Assembly (NCBI RefSeq): GCF_000154225.1
Contig: NZ_DS264586.1
Span: forward strand, 1,890,527 to 1,954,526
Source of the DNA: Schaalia dentiphila ATCC 17982
GTDB lineage: Bacteria > Actinomycetota > Actinomycetes > Actinomycetales > Actinomycetaceae
Length of the DNA: 64,000 bases
Direction: 5' to 3'
Part shown: positions 33,941-43,394 of the stretch, piece by piece
Layout: every line of letters starts with the position of its first letter
Numbering within the stretch: the stretch's first letter is position 1
Made by a program: the position numbers and the translations under genes
The notes under the pieces: generated by a model
What the model was told of the DNA's origin: nothing
The model's database searches: none
The model's input: only the letters and a program-made list of their open reading frames with translations

Positions 33941-36136
33941 ATGAGCTTCGAACTTACGCCGATCCCGGTCAATGACGACATTCTCGACGCCGTTGCCTCA
34001 GGCTCGTACTACTCGCCCCACTCTGTGCTGGGCGCACACCTCGGTGACGACGGCGTCACCATCCGAGTTGTCGCGCACCTGGCCGACGCGGTCGACATCA
34101 TCACTCCCACCGGTGCATACGCTGCCACGCACGAGCGCGGCGGCATCTGGGTTGCGGCCCTGCCCGGCAAGGAGATCACCGCCTACCGCGTGTCCGTCAC
34201 CTACGGCGAGGACACGATCGTGCGCGACGATCCCTACCGCTACCTGCCCACCCTGGGCGAGATGGACACCTACCTGATCTCCGAGGGCCGCCACGAGGAC
34301 CTGTGGAAGGTGCTGGGTGCCCACGTGAAGACCTACACCGACGAGCTGGGCGAGACCACCGGCACCGCCTTCGCCGTGTGGGCTCCCAACGCCCGCGCCG
34401 TGCGTGTCGTCGGCGAGTTCAACTACTGGGACGGCACGCAGACCTCCATGCGTTCGCTGGGTTCGTCCGGCGTGTGGGAGATCTTCGTTCCCGAGGTCGG
34501 CGTCGGCGCCCGCTACAAGTTCGAGATCCAGGGCCCCGGTGGCAACTGGTTCGAGAAGGCCGACCCGATGGCCCGCGCCACCGAGATTCCCCCGGCCACG
34601 GCCTCGGTCGTCACCGACTACTTCCACGAGTGGAGCGACCAGGAGTGGATGCAGGCTCGCCGTGAGCGCAACGTGCACGACGGCCCCATGTCCATCTACG
34701 AGGTCCACGCGGGCTCCTGGCGTCAGGGCCTGGGCTACCGCGAGCTGGCCGACGAGCTGGTCCCCTACGTCAAGCAGATGGGCTTTACGCACGTGGAGTT
34801 CATGCCGCTGGCCGAGCACCCCTTCGGTGGCTCGTGGGGCTACCAGGTGACCTCCTACTACGCGCCCTCCTCGCGCTACGGCACCCCGGACGACTTCCGC
34901 TACCTGGTGGACGCTTTCCACCGCGAGGGCATCGGCGTCATCTTGGACTGGGTCCCCGCCCACTTCCCCAAGGACGACTTCGCGCTGGCCCGCTTCGACG
35001 GCACCCCGCTGTACGAGGACCCGGACCCGCTGCGCGGCGAGCACCCCGACTGGGGCACCTACGTCTTCAACTTCGGCCGCCGCGAGGTGCGTAACTTCCT
35101 GGTCGCCAACGCCCTGTACTGGCTCGAGGACTTCCACATCGATGGCCTGCGCGTCGACGCCGTGGCCTCGATGCTGTACCTGGACTACTCGCGCAAGGAT
35201 GGTCAGTGGCGTCCCAACCAGTACGGCGGGCGGGAGAACCTGGAGGCCATCGAGTTCATCCAGGAGGCGAACGCGACCGCCTACCGCCGCCACCCCGGCA
35301 TCGTGATGATCGCCGAGGAGTCCACGGCATGGCCCGGCGTGACTGCCCCGACCTCGGGCGGCGGCCTCGGCTACGGCATGAAGTGGAACATGGGCTGGAT
35401 GAACGACACCCTGCGCTACCTGAGCGAGGATCCGGTCAACCGCCGCTGGCACCACGGCGAGCTCACCTTCTCGCTGGTCTATGCCTTCTCCGAAAACTAC
35501 GTGCTGCCGCTCTCGCACGACGAGGTTGTGCACGGCAAGGGCTCGCTCATCTCGAAGATGCCCGGCGACAAGTGGCAGCGCCTGGCGGGCCTGCGTTCGC
35601 TGTATGCCTACCAGTGGAGCCACCCGGGCAAGCAGCTCCTCTTCATGGGGCAGGAGATCGGCCAGGAGCAGGAGTGGAACGAGTCCTACTCCCTCGACTG
35701 GTGGCTCCTGGATCAGGAGGGTCACGCCGGCGTCGCGGCTCTGGTGGAGCGCCTCAACAAGATCTACGCCTCCTCCCCCGCCATGTGGGACGACGACTAC
35801 ACGGGCTTCGAGTGGATCGACGCCTCGGACGGCGACCACAACCTAATCTCCTACCTGCGTAAGGGATCGGACGATGCGGGGAACCGCGAGGTCGTCGTGT
35901 GCATCTCGAACTTTGCCGGCAACCCACACGAGGGCTACCGCGTGGGCCTGCCCTTCGGCGGCGAGTGGGTCGAGATCCTGAACACGGACTCCGAGGAGTT
36001 CGGCGGCTCGGGCGTCGTCAACGTCGGCACGATTATCGCCGAGGACACCCCGTGGAACGGCCGCCCGGTCTCCGCGTCGCTGCGCGTGCCGCCGCTGGGC
36101 GCGGTGTGGCTGGTGCCCACCTCGCAGGTGCGCTGA
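33941..36136 (+). CDS. glgB: 1,4-alpha-glucan branching enzyme
   Basis: Introduces alpha-1,6 branches in glycogen. The 731-residue protein has two N-terminal beta domains (CBM48-like), the GH13 barrel and the C-terminal beta domain. Catalytic marks are [19 protein letters not shown] (nucleophile), [14 protein letters not shown] (acid) and [24 protein letters not shown] lies nine bases before the ATG. It ends at a strong 16-bp hairpin. Together with GlgE it would build a branched alpha-glucan; GlgX would trim it. Confidence 0.97.
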   Translation: MSFELTPIPVNDDILDAVASGSYYSPHSVLGAHLGDDGVTIRVVAHLADAVDIITPTGAYAATHERGGIWVAALPGKEITAYRVSVTYGEDTIVRDDPYRYLPTLGEMDTYLISEGRHEDLWKVLGAHVKTYTDELGETTGTAFAVWAPNARAVRVVGEFNYWDGTQTSMRSLGSSGVWEIFVPEVGVGARYKFEIQGPGGNWFEKADPMARATEIPPATASVVTDYFHEWSDQEWMQARRERNVHDGPMSIYEVHAGSWRQGLGYRELADELVPYVKQMGFTHVEFMPLAEHPFGGSWGYQVTSYYAPSSRYGTPDDFRYLVDAFHREGIGVILDWVPAHFPKDDFALARFDGTPLYEDPDPLRGEHPDWGTYVFNFGRREVRNFLVANALYWLEDFHIDGLRVDAVASMLYLDYSRKDGQWRPNQYGGRENLEAIEFIQEANATAYRRHPGIVMIAEESTAWPGVTAPTSGGGLGYGMKWNMGWMNDTLRYLSEDPVNRRWHHGELTFSLVYAFSENYVLPLSHDEVVHGKGSLISKMPGDKWQRLAGLRSLYAYQWSHPGKQLLFMGQEIGQEQEWNESYSLDWWLLDQEGHAGVAALVERLNKIYASSPAMWDDDYTGFEWIDASDGDHNLISYLRKGSDDAGNREVVVCISNFAGNPHEGYRVGLPFGGEWVEILNTDSEEFGGSGVVNVGTIIAEDTPWNGRPVSASLRVPPLGAVWLVPTSQVR

Positions 36137-36153
36137 CACCGTAGGCTGATACA

Positions 36154-36189
36154 AGGAGGCCGGAGCAGGGATTCCTGCTCCGGCCTCCT
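36154..36189. terminator. strong terminator after glgB
   Basis: Perfect 16-bp stem AGGAGGCCGGAGCAGG/CCTGCTCCGGCCTCCT with loop GATT, followed by CTGTTG. It lies between glgB and the converging small membrane-protein gene and could serve both. Confidence 0.88.
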
Positions 36190-36245
36190 CTGTTGCCTCG
36201 TCGTCAAGGAGCCAAGCTGGGGTACGCGGCAGTATGAGCGAGTGT

Positions 36246-36419
36246 TTAGAAGCCCGCCCTCCCCCGGTCGATCTGCCCCTGCAGCTTGATGAGTTCACGC
36301 CTCACTTCGGGGTCAGACTCACGGTCGATTTTCTTCGTCAGTTCGTTGTGCGTGGAATGCCATCCGTACCACACGACGACGGAGACAAACACGAGAACGA
36401 CGATGATCCATGCTGCCAT
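36246..36419 (-). CDS. small single-pass membrane protein
   Basis: A 57-residue protein: an N-terminal helix (WIIVVLVFVSVVVWYGWH) followed by a charged tail with RESDPEVRRELIKLQGQI, likely cytoplasmic and possibly coiled. The ATG at 36419 is chosen because GAAAGGGG lies nine bases upstream; an earlier in-frame start lacks a ribosome site. No family recognised. It converges on glgB and lies just downstream of the thioredoxin-fold gene on the same strand, 42 bases apart. Confidence 0.55.
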   Translation of the reverse strand: MAAWIIVVLVFVSVVVWYGWHSTHNELTKKIDRESDPEVRRELIKLQGQIDRGRAGF

Positions 36420-36461
36420 GATGACGGCCCCTTTCCGCAACTGAGCGTTGGAGCGACGGTA

Positions 36462-37364
36462 TCACATGAGGAGCATCGCCAGGCGCGTGCGCGCCGTGGA
36501 GACCTCCGGGGATGAACCGGCAACGCGGAATAGATCCAGGAGACGCAGGCGCAGCGCGTCGCGCTCCTCGGCATCCGTGGAGGCTGCGAGCAGGTCTAGC
36601 AGCACGTCAAAAGCTCCGGCGGCGTCGCCCGCGGCGAACAGCGCATCTGCGTGTGCGGCGGGATCGGTGGCGTCGGCCTGCGCGCTGCGGGCCGCCAGTC
36701 GCACGCGGGACAGGTGAGACTTCGCGTCCTCGTCGCGCGGATTCAGCTCGATAACCTTCTCCCAGCCGGCGATGGCCTCGTCGAGGTTCCCGGCGGCCTC
36801 GGCGGCCAGGGGCGCCTCGTGCTCGGGCGGGGTCGGGGCGACGGTGTCCTTGGCAGCCACGGCGATGCGCGCCGTGACGCCCATCTGGGCGGCTGCATCG
36901 AGCACCTGCGTGATGATGGGAAGCACCTGTTCCTTAGCAGCCGCGCCCTGGAACAGCGGAACGGGGCGCCCGCCGACGAGGGCGACAACCGTGGGCACAC
37001 CTTGGATCTGGAATGCCTGAGCGATCGCGGGCGCCTTGTCAATGTCGACCTCGACCAGCTGGAACTTTCCCGCCTGCTCGCGCGCGATCTCCTCGAGCAT
37101 GGCCAGTGCCGGCTTGGACTCGAGCGAACGCGGCGACCACATGATCATAATGACCGGCACGGCCTGGGAGGTGGACATGACGTCCTGGAAGTTCTCCTCG
37201 TCCGTGGTGGTGATCAGCGGGATGTGCAAGCCCTCCCCCGCTGCGGGAGCGGAGGACTCCTCGGGAGCGGGTGTGCTCGCGCGTGCCGACAGGTCGACGG
37301 CTCCGTGCGAGTCTGCGGGCATGGGCGTCGCCACGGATGCGGGACGAGGGTCAGGCGTAGTCAT
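36462..37364 (-). CDS. thioredoxin-fold protein with TPR-like C-terminus (CnoX/YbbN-like)
   Basis: A 300-residue protein. After a ~50-residue Pro/Ala/Ser linker, residues ~55-160 form a thioredoxin fold (VPVIMIMWSPRSLESKPALAML, FQLVEVDIDKAPAIAQAFQI, QGVPTVVALVGGRPV, with the cis-Pro loop GVPT). The active-site CxxC is replaced by SPRS, so it cannot act as a disulfide reductase. The C-terminal ~110 residues (AAGNLDEAIAGWEKVIELNP, DALFAAGDAAGAFDVLLDLL) are TPR-like repeats. This is the layout of the YbbN/CnoX chaperedoxin family, which protects client proteins; the chaperone role here is by family. GAGGA precedes the ATG. Confidence 0.82.
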   Translation of the reverse strand: MTTPDPRPASVATPMPADSHGAVDLSARASTPAPEESSAPAAGEGLHIPLITTTDEENFQDVMSTSQAVPVIMIMWSPRSLESKPALAMLEEIAREQAGKFQLVEVDIDKAPAIAQAFQIQGVPTVVALVGGRPVPLFQGAAAKEQVLPIITQVLDAAAQMGVTARIAVAAKDTVAPTPPEHEAPLAAEAAGNLDEAIAGWEKVIELNPRDEDAKSHLSRVRLAARSAQADATDPAAHADALFAAGDAAGAFDVLLDLLAASTDAEERDALRLRLLDLFRVAGSSPEVSTARTRLAMLLM

Positions 37365-37410
37365 GGTGTCCTCTTCGTTAAAAAAAGTTGTTATTAAGAA
37401 CGATGATATG

Positions 37411-37445
37411 CGTCGTCCCCACGACTCTAAGCCGCGGGGACGACG
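37411..37445 (-). terminator. terminator of the lipoprotein gene
   Basis: Perfect 10-bp stem CGTCGTCCCC/GGGGACGACG with a 15-base loop, 19 bases past the lipoprotein stop. Confidence 0.7.
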
Positions 37446-37464
37446 TGTGCGCTGTGGGTGAAAA

Positions 37465-38463
37465 TCAGCCCGGGCTCGACGAAGGATCGAGCGTCACGGA
37501 CACAATGGCGTACTCGCCACCAACGATCTGGGGAATTCCCCCCGCCGTCTTCGACGGAATGCGCATCAGGATCGTCGCCAGGTACTCCGCAGTAGCGGCG
37601 CCTTCGACAGTCGTGCCGTCAGCACTCATCGTCGCCGTCTTACCGCCCAGATTCATGGTCGCACCCGCGACCGTGCGCTGGTAGGTCAGCGTGAACTTGA
37701 AGTTGGCCGCAACCAGTGCCGAACTGTCCTGGAGAACCAGGCCGGAAATCGGGTAGTCCGTCGCCGTGGCCACGGCGGTCACGCTACCGGCAGCGCTCAC
37801 CGAGGAGTTCAGATCAGTGACGTTCGACAGGTAGGTCTTCGTGAAGTCGTCCGCGACAAACTGCGTGGTGTCCTGGATGCCGGAGTTCAGCATCGTGATG
37901 TACTGAGCGAGCGCCGCCTCGGGGCTCACCGTGAAGCCCTCGGAGGTACCGGTCACGTAGGCCGAGCCGGTTCCCACAGGGGGCAGCGTCAGCTGGGTGC
38001 CGCCCAGGAGGCGCGCATAGTTCGTCAGCTGGTAGTCCGAACGCGCGGAATCCTGCACGTAGACCTGCACCACGGGCAGGGCTGTTGAGGAGGACTCGGA
38101 GATGTTGAAGATCGCACGAGGCCACGAGTCGGAGTTCGTGATGGCCAGCGAGGCCGGCGTGAAGTCAAGGGCCTGCGGTGTCTGGCCCGAGGCCTTCGCG
38201 TATGCGTACTGGGCAGTGCGGTACGCAAGGGCACCCTGCGAGACGCGTCCCGACAGGTCCGAGGCGTCCAGCGACGCATCCGCAGTGGTCATGGCCTTAC
38301 CGGTCGCGTCGAGCACGGAGGAGATGCGCTCGAGGTCGAGGTTGGCGGCGCTCTGTGCCTCCTCACCCGACTGGGCGACGATCTCGTTCGAACATGCGCT
38401 CATTCCCAGAGCAGAGGTCATGAGCAGGGCGGCCGCAGCGGCGGCGAGGGTGCGTCGTTTCAT
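37465..38463 (-). CDS. secreted lipoprotein of unknown function
   Basis: About 332 residues. Signal peptide MKRRTLAAAAAALLMTSALGMSAC with lipobox LGMSAC, lipidated Cys at ~24. The mature region is Ser/Thr/Ala-rich, with alternating strand-like segments; no domain recognised. The ATG at 38463 is preferred: its A is the last base of the upstream gene's TGA (TGATG), with GGAAGG nearby, implying coupled translation with the membrane protein encoded just before. The pair may form a cell-surface complex. Confidence 0.75.
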   Translation of the reverse strand: MKRRTLAAAAAALLMTSALGMSACSNEIVAQSGEEAQSAANLDLERISSVLDATGKAMTTADASLDASDLSGRVSQGALAYRTAQYAYAKASGQTPQALDFTPASLAITNSDSWPRAIFNISESSSTALPVVQVYVQDSARSDYQLTNYARLLGGTQLTLPPVGTGSAYVTGTSEGFTVSPEAALAQYITMLNSGIQDTTQFVADDFTKTYLSNVTDLNSSVSAAGSVTAVATATDYPISGLVLQDSSALVAANFKFTLTYQRTVAGATMNLGGKTATMSADGTTVEGAATAEYLATILMRIPSKTAGGIPQIVGGEYAIVSVTLDPSSSPG

Positions 38464-39947
38464 CACTTACCTTCCTGGCGGTCCTTCAGCCAGCCGGACA
38501 TGATCGAGGTCCAGCCGCCCGTCGAGGACGCGTCATCATCGGGTGCCGACGTCGGCGCGGGAGTCTGCTCGGTAGCGCGCGGACGCGTCACTGGGATGAG
38601 GCCCGTGTTGAATTCCTGGCCATCGATAACGACGACCTGCTCACCGTTGTTGCGGGCCTCGCGCAGCGCGCGGCGCGACGGCAGCGTGCGACCACCACGA
38701 ATACCGGACAGGTCGATGACGCCGGTATCAGTCGTGGCGCGCTCCGGCGGATCCTGGTCGATCGGACCATTGTCGAGGCCGTGGCGGCCACGACGCTCGA
38801 AGGTATCGGTCAGCGGGTCCGGGACGTACTCCTCGGAGGTGTCAACGGTAGGCTGTGCCTGCTCTGCGTTGTCGTCCGAGGCCTCGGCGGGCTCCACGGG
38901 GGCCTCATCGGCGGGCTCGGCCTTGGCACTGTCCTCAGCCACCGCCTCGTCAGCTTCCGCGACAGGAGCTTCGTCGTCCTCGGCCTCATTCTTGCCGGAC
39001 GCGAAGGCGGCGGCGCCCCACGTGGGAGCGTTGTCTGCGTGCTGGTCGTCGGCGTCAGCCTCATGCTGCTCCGACTGTTCCACGGAGGGCTCGTCGGCCT
39101 TTGCCGGCTCGGATGCCACAACGGCGACCGGGGCAGCCTCGCGGGCAGCGGCGATGCGCTCGGCGACGGCGGCGGAGTTGATCGAGGAGGTCTCGAGGGA
39201 GTCGGCCTTACGGCGCTCTTCGATGCGGGCCTCGCGAATCTTGCGCAGACGCAGGAGCTGCCAGCGCGTGAGGAAGAGCGCGAGGGCAATCAGCGCGAAG
39301 ATGCAGGCGGCAAGGAACGCGATGATCGCGAGGGTGTTGGTCTGCTCGACCTTCCAGGTCAGCGTCAGCGTGAGGTCGTTGGGGCCAGCGGCCGAGGCGG
39401 CGAGAGCGGAACGGCCCGACGGAACGTTCTCGAGCTCCAGGCTCACGGTGCCCTCACCGCTGGCCTTCTTGAACCACATGTCGGAGGAGGCGAGCTGCTG
39501 GACCAGATCGGCGGACGACGGCTCGGCGAGGGGCTGCGCACCGGACTGCACGCCCGACTGTGCGCCAGACTGGGCCGGGGTGGGCGACGGGACGCGAGAC
39601 GGGCCGATCGCATCGTGCGATTCGGCCTTCAGCTTCGTACGGTCGGACTCCACGCCGATGACCTCGGTGTAGGCGGCATCGCCAATCCAGCCCTTGACGT
39701 CCTGCGTGGTGCCGATGCTCAGCGTCACGGGTGCACCCGACTTCGACGTCGCTGTGACCGTCACATCGTCCTTCACGATCGACAGCACATTGCCGCGCGT
39801 CATGATCAGATCGGTCGAAGACACGACCGACGAGACCTGATGCGTCGGCGGCCGCAGCACGGTCACACCGAGCAGCCCGACGAGCACGCATACGAGAGCC
39901 ACAACGCCCATCGACGTTGCCGCCACGTATCGCTTAAAGACTTCCAC
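38463..39947 (-). CDS. bitopic membrane protein with long acidic cytoplasmic tail
   Basis: A 494-residue protein: a first helix at residues ~10-30 (MGVVALVCVLVGLLGVTVL), an extracytoplasmic domain of ~160 residues, a second helix (~206-228, LAIIAFLAACIFALIALALFL), a basic segment RWQLLRLRKIREARIEERRK, then ~150 residues rich in Glu, Asp and Ala, and a C-terminal ~100 residues with LSGIRGGRTLPSRRALREARN. The exterior loop carries the near-repeat AQSGAQSGVQSGAQ. No family is recognised with confidence. Start: TTGAGGAGCAACC precedes the ATG. It precedes and overlaps a lipoprotein gene, suggesting they work together at the envelope. Confidence 0.72.
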   Translation of the reverse strand: MEVFKRYVAATSMGVVALVCVLVGLLGVTVLRPPTHQVSSVVSSTDLIMTRGNVLSIVKDDVTVTATSKSGAPVTLSIGTTQDVKGWIGDAAYTEVIGVESDRTKLKAESHDAIGPSRVPSPTPAQSGAQSGVQSGAQPLAEPSSADLVQQLASSDMWFKKASGEGTVSLELENVPSGRSALAASAAGPNDLTLTLTWKVEQTNTLAIIAFLAACIFALIALALFLTRWQLLRLRKIREARIEERRKADSLETSSINSAAVAERIAAAREAAPVAVVASEPAKADEPSVEQSEQHEADADDQHADNAPTWGAAAFASGKNEAEDDEAPVAEADEAVAEDSAKAEPADEAPVEPAEASDDNAEQAQPTVDTSEEYVPDPLTDTFERRGRHGLDNGPIDQDPPERATTDTGVIDLSGIRGGRTLPSRRALREARNNGEQVVVIDGQEFNTGLIPVTRPRATEQTPAPTSAPDDDASSTGGWTSIMSGWLKDRQEGK

Positions 39948-40063
39948 GGTTGCTCCTCACGTCCAACACCCACACTGCTGGCATTCTTCAGGCTCCACTT
40001 TACGTGCTCACCCCGATGGCGGCCGAACTCGCACGCGGGGCAGTGATGCATCACATCCGCGCG

Positions 40064-40360
40064 TCACAGGGGACGCAGTCCTCGCCGCCAGCACTCCAAG
40101 TGCCAGTGACGGCGTGCCTCGACTCCCTGAGGCAGGCCAAACGGCGCTTCTTCGGGCCACGCAACCACGTGCGCTGTGCCCGCGGGAATCGGGCGCAAGC
40201 AGGCCGGGCAGGTGTATTCCTTCTCCGAACCGGGCAGGCGGCGCACCTGATAATCGCCCCCGTCAGGGCCGCGTTCCATACGCGGCACGGAGGCGAGGCG
40301 GTCCATCTGCAATGGACGCGCCTCGCCCCACGGTCGTTTCTTGCTACGTTTGCCTCTCAC
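40064..40360 (-). CDS. small conserved zinc-ribbon-like protein
   Basis: A 98-residue basic protein with Cys/His pairs that could bind zinc: CPACLRPIPAGTAH and, toward the end, RRHWHLECWRRGLRP. The N-terminal ~25 residues are Lys/Arg-rich. This resembles a small conserved protein of actinobacteria with no defined role. It starts at the ATG that overlaps the nagA stop by four bases (ATGA), so it is translationally coupled to nagA. Confidence 0.7.
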   Translation of the reverse strand: MRGKRSKKRPWGEARPLQMDRLASVPRMERGPDGGDYQVRRLPGSEKEYTCPACLRPIPAGTAHVVAWPEEAPFGLPQGVEARRHWHLECWRRGLRPL

Positions 40361-41547
40361 GCAACCACAGTGCCACGTCGCCAGACGCGGCGCACGTCGA
40401 GGTCAGAGTCGACCTCGACGATGTCGGCCTTCTTTCCGGCCGCCAGCGAGCCGATCGTGTCGTCGCCCAGAATCGTGGCTCCCTGAGCGGAGGCCATGTA
40501 CACGGCATCAACGAGCGGGATCCCGCCCTTGGTGACGGCTACGCGCACGCAGTCCATGAGGTGCGCCGTGCCACCCGCGATGGAGTTGCCGTGAGCCAGG
40601 CGAGCGACGCCGTCCTTCACGATGACGTCCTGGGGGCCGAGCGTGTATTCACCATCGGCCATGCCGGCGGCCGCCATCGCATCGGTGATGAGAACGACGT
40701 GCTCGCGGCCGACCAGTTCGTACACGTCACGCACAAGGGACGGATCGACGTGGACGGAGTCGCAGATTAGCTCGGCGACGGCACCGCCGCGAGCGGCGTC
40801 CGAGAGGAACTCGGCGATCGGGCCGGTGTCGCGGTGGTGCAGCGGGCGCATGCCGTTGAACAGGTGGGTAATCGTCGCACGCGGGCCGCGCTTGGTCTCC
40901 ACCTGCGCGAAACGCTCGCGCGAGTAGGCCAGGGCCTCGCGAGCCTTCACGGAGTTGGAGTCAGTGTGCCCCCAGGAAGGCAGCGCTCCCCCGTCGATGA
41001 GGGCCTCGGCGACCGAGCCGGGGCCGTAGGCATTCGGCTTCTCGGGGGCCAGCGTCATGGACAGTGCGTACCCCTGGCAGTCCTCGATGAGGGTGCGCGT
41101 CAGGTCCGCGTCAGGATCGACGATGTAGGTCGGGTCCTGGGCGCCGCAGCGTTCGTGGGAAACGAAGGGACCCTCGAAGTGGATGCCGGCGAGTTCGTCG
41201 GCCTTCGCCAGCTCAGCCAGGGTCTTCGCGCGCGCACGCAGCACCTCGGCGGAGGCGGTCACGCAGGATGCGACCAGGGAGGTTGTGCCGTGACGGCGAT
41301 GCTCGAGGACAGCAACGAGAGCTGCCTCGGCGGTCTCAGCGTTGGGGAAGGACTCTCCGCCGCCGCCGTGGCAGTGCACATCGACGAGGCCGGGCAGGTA
41401 GGTCAAATCGCTGGCTTCGGGCACCTCACCCTCGTACTCGGAAACGGCACACACACGGGTAATAGTCACGCCGTCAAACTCGATAATTCCATCCTCAACG
41501 ACGGTATCTTCCAGAACCAGACGGCCACGCAACACAGAAGTAGTCAT
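40357..41547 (-). CDS. nagA: N-acetylglucosamine-6-phosphate deacetylase
   Basis: Metal-dependent amidohydrolase removing acetate from GlcNAc-6-P for peptidoglycan recycling or amino-sugar use. At 396 residues it is normal length. Motifs: LPGLVDVHCHGGGGESFPN (the His pair), GIHFEGPFVSHERCGAQ (metal-ligand Glu), ITHLFNGMRPLHHRDTGPI and the catalytic Asp in VLITDAMAAAGMADGEY. No nagB is adjacent. The small zinc-ribbon-like gene overlaps its end. Confidence 0.94.
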   Translation of the reverse strand: MTTSVLRGRLVLEDTVVEDGIIEFDGVTITRVCAVSEYEGEVPEASDLTYLPGLVDVHCHGGGGESFPNAETAEAALVAVLEHRRHGTTSLVASCVTASAEVLRARAKTLAELAKADELAGIHFEGPFVSHERCGAQDPTYIVDPDADLTRTLIEDCQGYALSMTLAPEKPNAYGPGSVAEALIDGGALPSWGHTDSNSVKAREALAYSRERFAQVETKRGPRATITHLFNGMRPLHHRDTGPIAEFLSDAARGGAVAELICDSVHVDPSLVRDVYELVGREHVVLITDAMAAAGMADGEYTLGPQDVIVKDGVARLAHGNSIAGGTAHLMDCVRVAVTKGGIPLVDAVYMASAQGATILGDDTIGSLAAGKKADIVEVDSDLDVRRVWRRGTVVA

Positions 41548-41573
41548 GCATTAATTGTGGCACGAATGACACT

Positions 41574-42680
41574 TCACTGCTGCGTCTCGGACAACCATTT
41601 CTCCCAGTCGCCGAACGCCCGTCGCGCCGATTCCTCATAGGTCCCGCAGCCGTCGGCAGTCACAACCTGGCTGCCGGGAGCACGCACGGCAACCACGCGT
41701 CCACCTGCGACAGCAATCGGACGGAACATGCCGTTCTTCGCCGCGCAGATCAAAGCCTCGCCCGCCTCGTCCGTCAGACAGGAACGGTCCTTATAACCGC
41801 CATGCAGCTCATCAAATGAGGGCAGCGCGAGCATCGCCTCCGCCTCAGCACGGAAGTCTTCCACGAGATCTGTGAGATCCGCACGAGCCAGACCGCCTCC
41901 ACATTCTGCAAGAGGAAGGCCCACGTTCTCCCCCGCCACGCGCGCTCCAGCCAACGCTCGACGCGCTTCGGTGAGAGTCAACCCGGTCCACCTAGCCAGG
42001 TCGGCCTCGTCGACGGGACCGTGCCCCCAGGCGTAACGCGCTGCCAGGACCGCGAGGGCTTCTTCGTGCCCGGGCTCTCCTTTCGCGACCCCGGGGGCGG
42101 CCGGAAGTGAGCGCGCGTCAACGATCAGGTGTTCACCCGCGCGCACGGGCCCCGCGGTGAGCACACCATCCACATGGAGGCGCATGATGAGGTGGCGGCG
42201 CCGTAGCCCGCCCTGTGAGGAAGAAGCCGTCACTGTATCGATCCCACTACTGCCCCACGCCTCGACAAGCTCGGCGCGGCTCACTCCCAGGGGTGAGGTC
42301 TCCAGCAGGTCACACGCAACCTGCGCCGCACGCTCGACGAGAGCAGCAGTGAGGCCCAGAGCAAGCGCCTGGCGTTCCCACGACGCACGGCGGTGACGCA
42401 GCAGTCGGCGCAGCCAATGGTGGTCGCGGGCGCTCGTCGCGTGAATGGTGCCGCGCATTGGCCAAGATCGAACCAGCTCACCGCGCGCGAACGACTCCTC
42501 GACGCGAGCGCGCGACACACCCGCGCAGCGCACGCCAATCGCCCAGGGGATCGCGCTCGCCTGCTGACCTTGCAGTGCCGCCAGATTCTCAACGGCGTCC
42601 AGCGGGGAACGCGCCGCGGTCGCAGGGACGAGTCCTTGGGCGATGATTCTCCCCAGGCTCACCCGACGGGATGCCTCCAT
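41574..42680 (-). CDS. winged-helix DNA-binding protein (HTH_42/AlkZ-like)
   Basis: A 368-residue protein of the family annotated as winged helix DNA-binding domain-containing (HTH_42), which includes the AlkZ/YcaQ DNA glycosylases. Visible family features are the early AALQGQQASAIPWAIGVR (with the QxQ-type motif), LVRSWPMRGTIHATSARDHHWL, and a central region GHGPVDEADLARWTGLTLTEARRAL. AlkZ-type enzymes excise crosslinked or alkylated bases; whether this member has that activity is unknown. Its ATG overlaps the nucS stop by one base (TGATG), so both are DNA-maintenance candidates on one transcript. Confidence 0.8.
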   Translation of the reverse strand: MEASRRVSLGRIIAQGLVPATAARSPLDAVENLAALQGQQASAIPWAIGVRCAGVSRARVEESFARGELVRSWPMRGTIHATSARDHHWLRRLLRHRRASWERQALALGLTAALVERAAQVACDLLETSPLGVSRAELVEAWGSSGIDTVTASSSQGGLRRRHLIMRLHVDGVLTAGPVRAGEHLIVDARSLPAAPGVAKGEPGHEEALAVLAARYAWGHGPVDEADLARWTGLTLTEARRALAGARVAGENVGLPLAECGGGLARADLTDLVEDFRAEAEAMLALPSFDELHGGYKDRSCLTDEAGEALICAAKNGMFRPIAVAGGRVVAVRAPGSQVVTADGCGTYEESARRAFGDWEKWLSETQQ

Positions 42681-43372
42681 CAGAAAAGTCGAGACTCGGG
42701 GTCATCCACCCCGCGCATCGCGTCGTAGTCCAGCACCACGCAGCGGATACCGCGATCCTCGGCGAGGGTGCGCGCCTGCTTGGTGATCTCCTGGGCCGCG
42801 AAAATACCGGTCACGTCGCCCAGAAGCGCATCGCGCCCCAGCAGCGACAGGTAGCGCGTCAGCTGCTCGACGCCGTCGATGCCGCCCCGGCGCTTCACCT
42901 CGATCGCCACGTGATTGCCGTCGGCGTCGCGCACCATGAGGTCCACCGGGCCCACGGGTGTGGGGAACTCGCGGCGCACCAGCTCCCAGCCCTCGCCAAG
43001 GATCTGGGGCACCTGCTCCGCGAGAAGCTCCTGCAGGTGCCCCTCGACGCCATCCTTCACGAGGCCGGGGTCGACACCCAGGTCCTCGGTGACATCGGCG
43101 ATGATCTCGTGTATGCGGATGATCAGCTTGTCGTCAGTCTTGTCAGCCTGAACCGTCCAGACCTGCTCGACACCCTCCTCGTCCTCGCCGGGATCCCCCA
43201 TGGAGACCGTGCAGGGAGCCGTCATCCAGTTGAGCGGCTTGTAGGAACCGCCCTCGGAATGGATGAGGACCGAGCCGTCACCTTTGAGCATGATGACGCG
43301 CTTAGCGGGATCCAGGTGAGCGCTCAGACGACCGGAATAATCAACGGTACAGGTAGCAATAACAATACGCAC
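42680..43372 (-). CDS. nucS: mismatch-specific endonuclease NucS/EndoMS
   Basis: Enzyme of the non-canonical mismatch repair that replaces MutS/MutL in most actinobacteria; it cuts both strands at mismatches. The 230-residue protein begins [16 protein letters not shown], has an N-terminal dimerisation/DNA-binding domain and a C-terminal RecB-like nuclease with Asp144 (GPVDLMV), Glu158 and Lys160 (AIEVKRR). The C-terminal ESRLF may bind the beta clamp. It begins with GTG. Placement just after atpC-DUF2550 is conserved in actinobacteria. Confidence 0.94.
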   Translation of the reverse strand: MRIVIATCTVDYSGRLSAHLDPAKRVIMLKGDGSVLIHSEGGSYKPLNWMTAPCTVSMGDPGEDEEGVEQVWTVQADKTDDKLIIRIHEIIADVTEDLGVDPGLVKDGVEGHLQELLAEQVPQILGEGWELVRREFPTPVGPVDLMVRDADGNHVAIEVKRRGGIDGVEQLTRYLSLLGRDALLGDVTGIFAAQEITKQARTLAEDRGIRCVVLDYDAMRGVDDPESRLF

Positions 43373-43394
43373 CCCGCGAGCTTACCAAGCCTGC

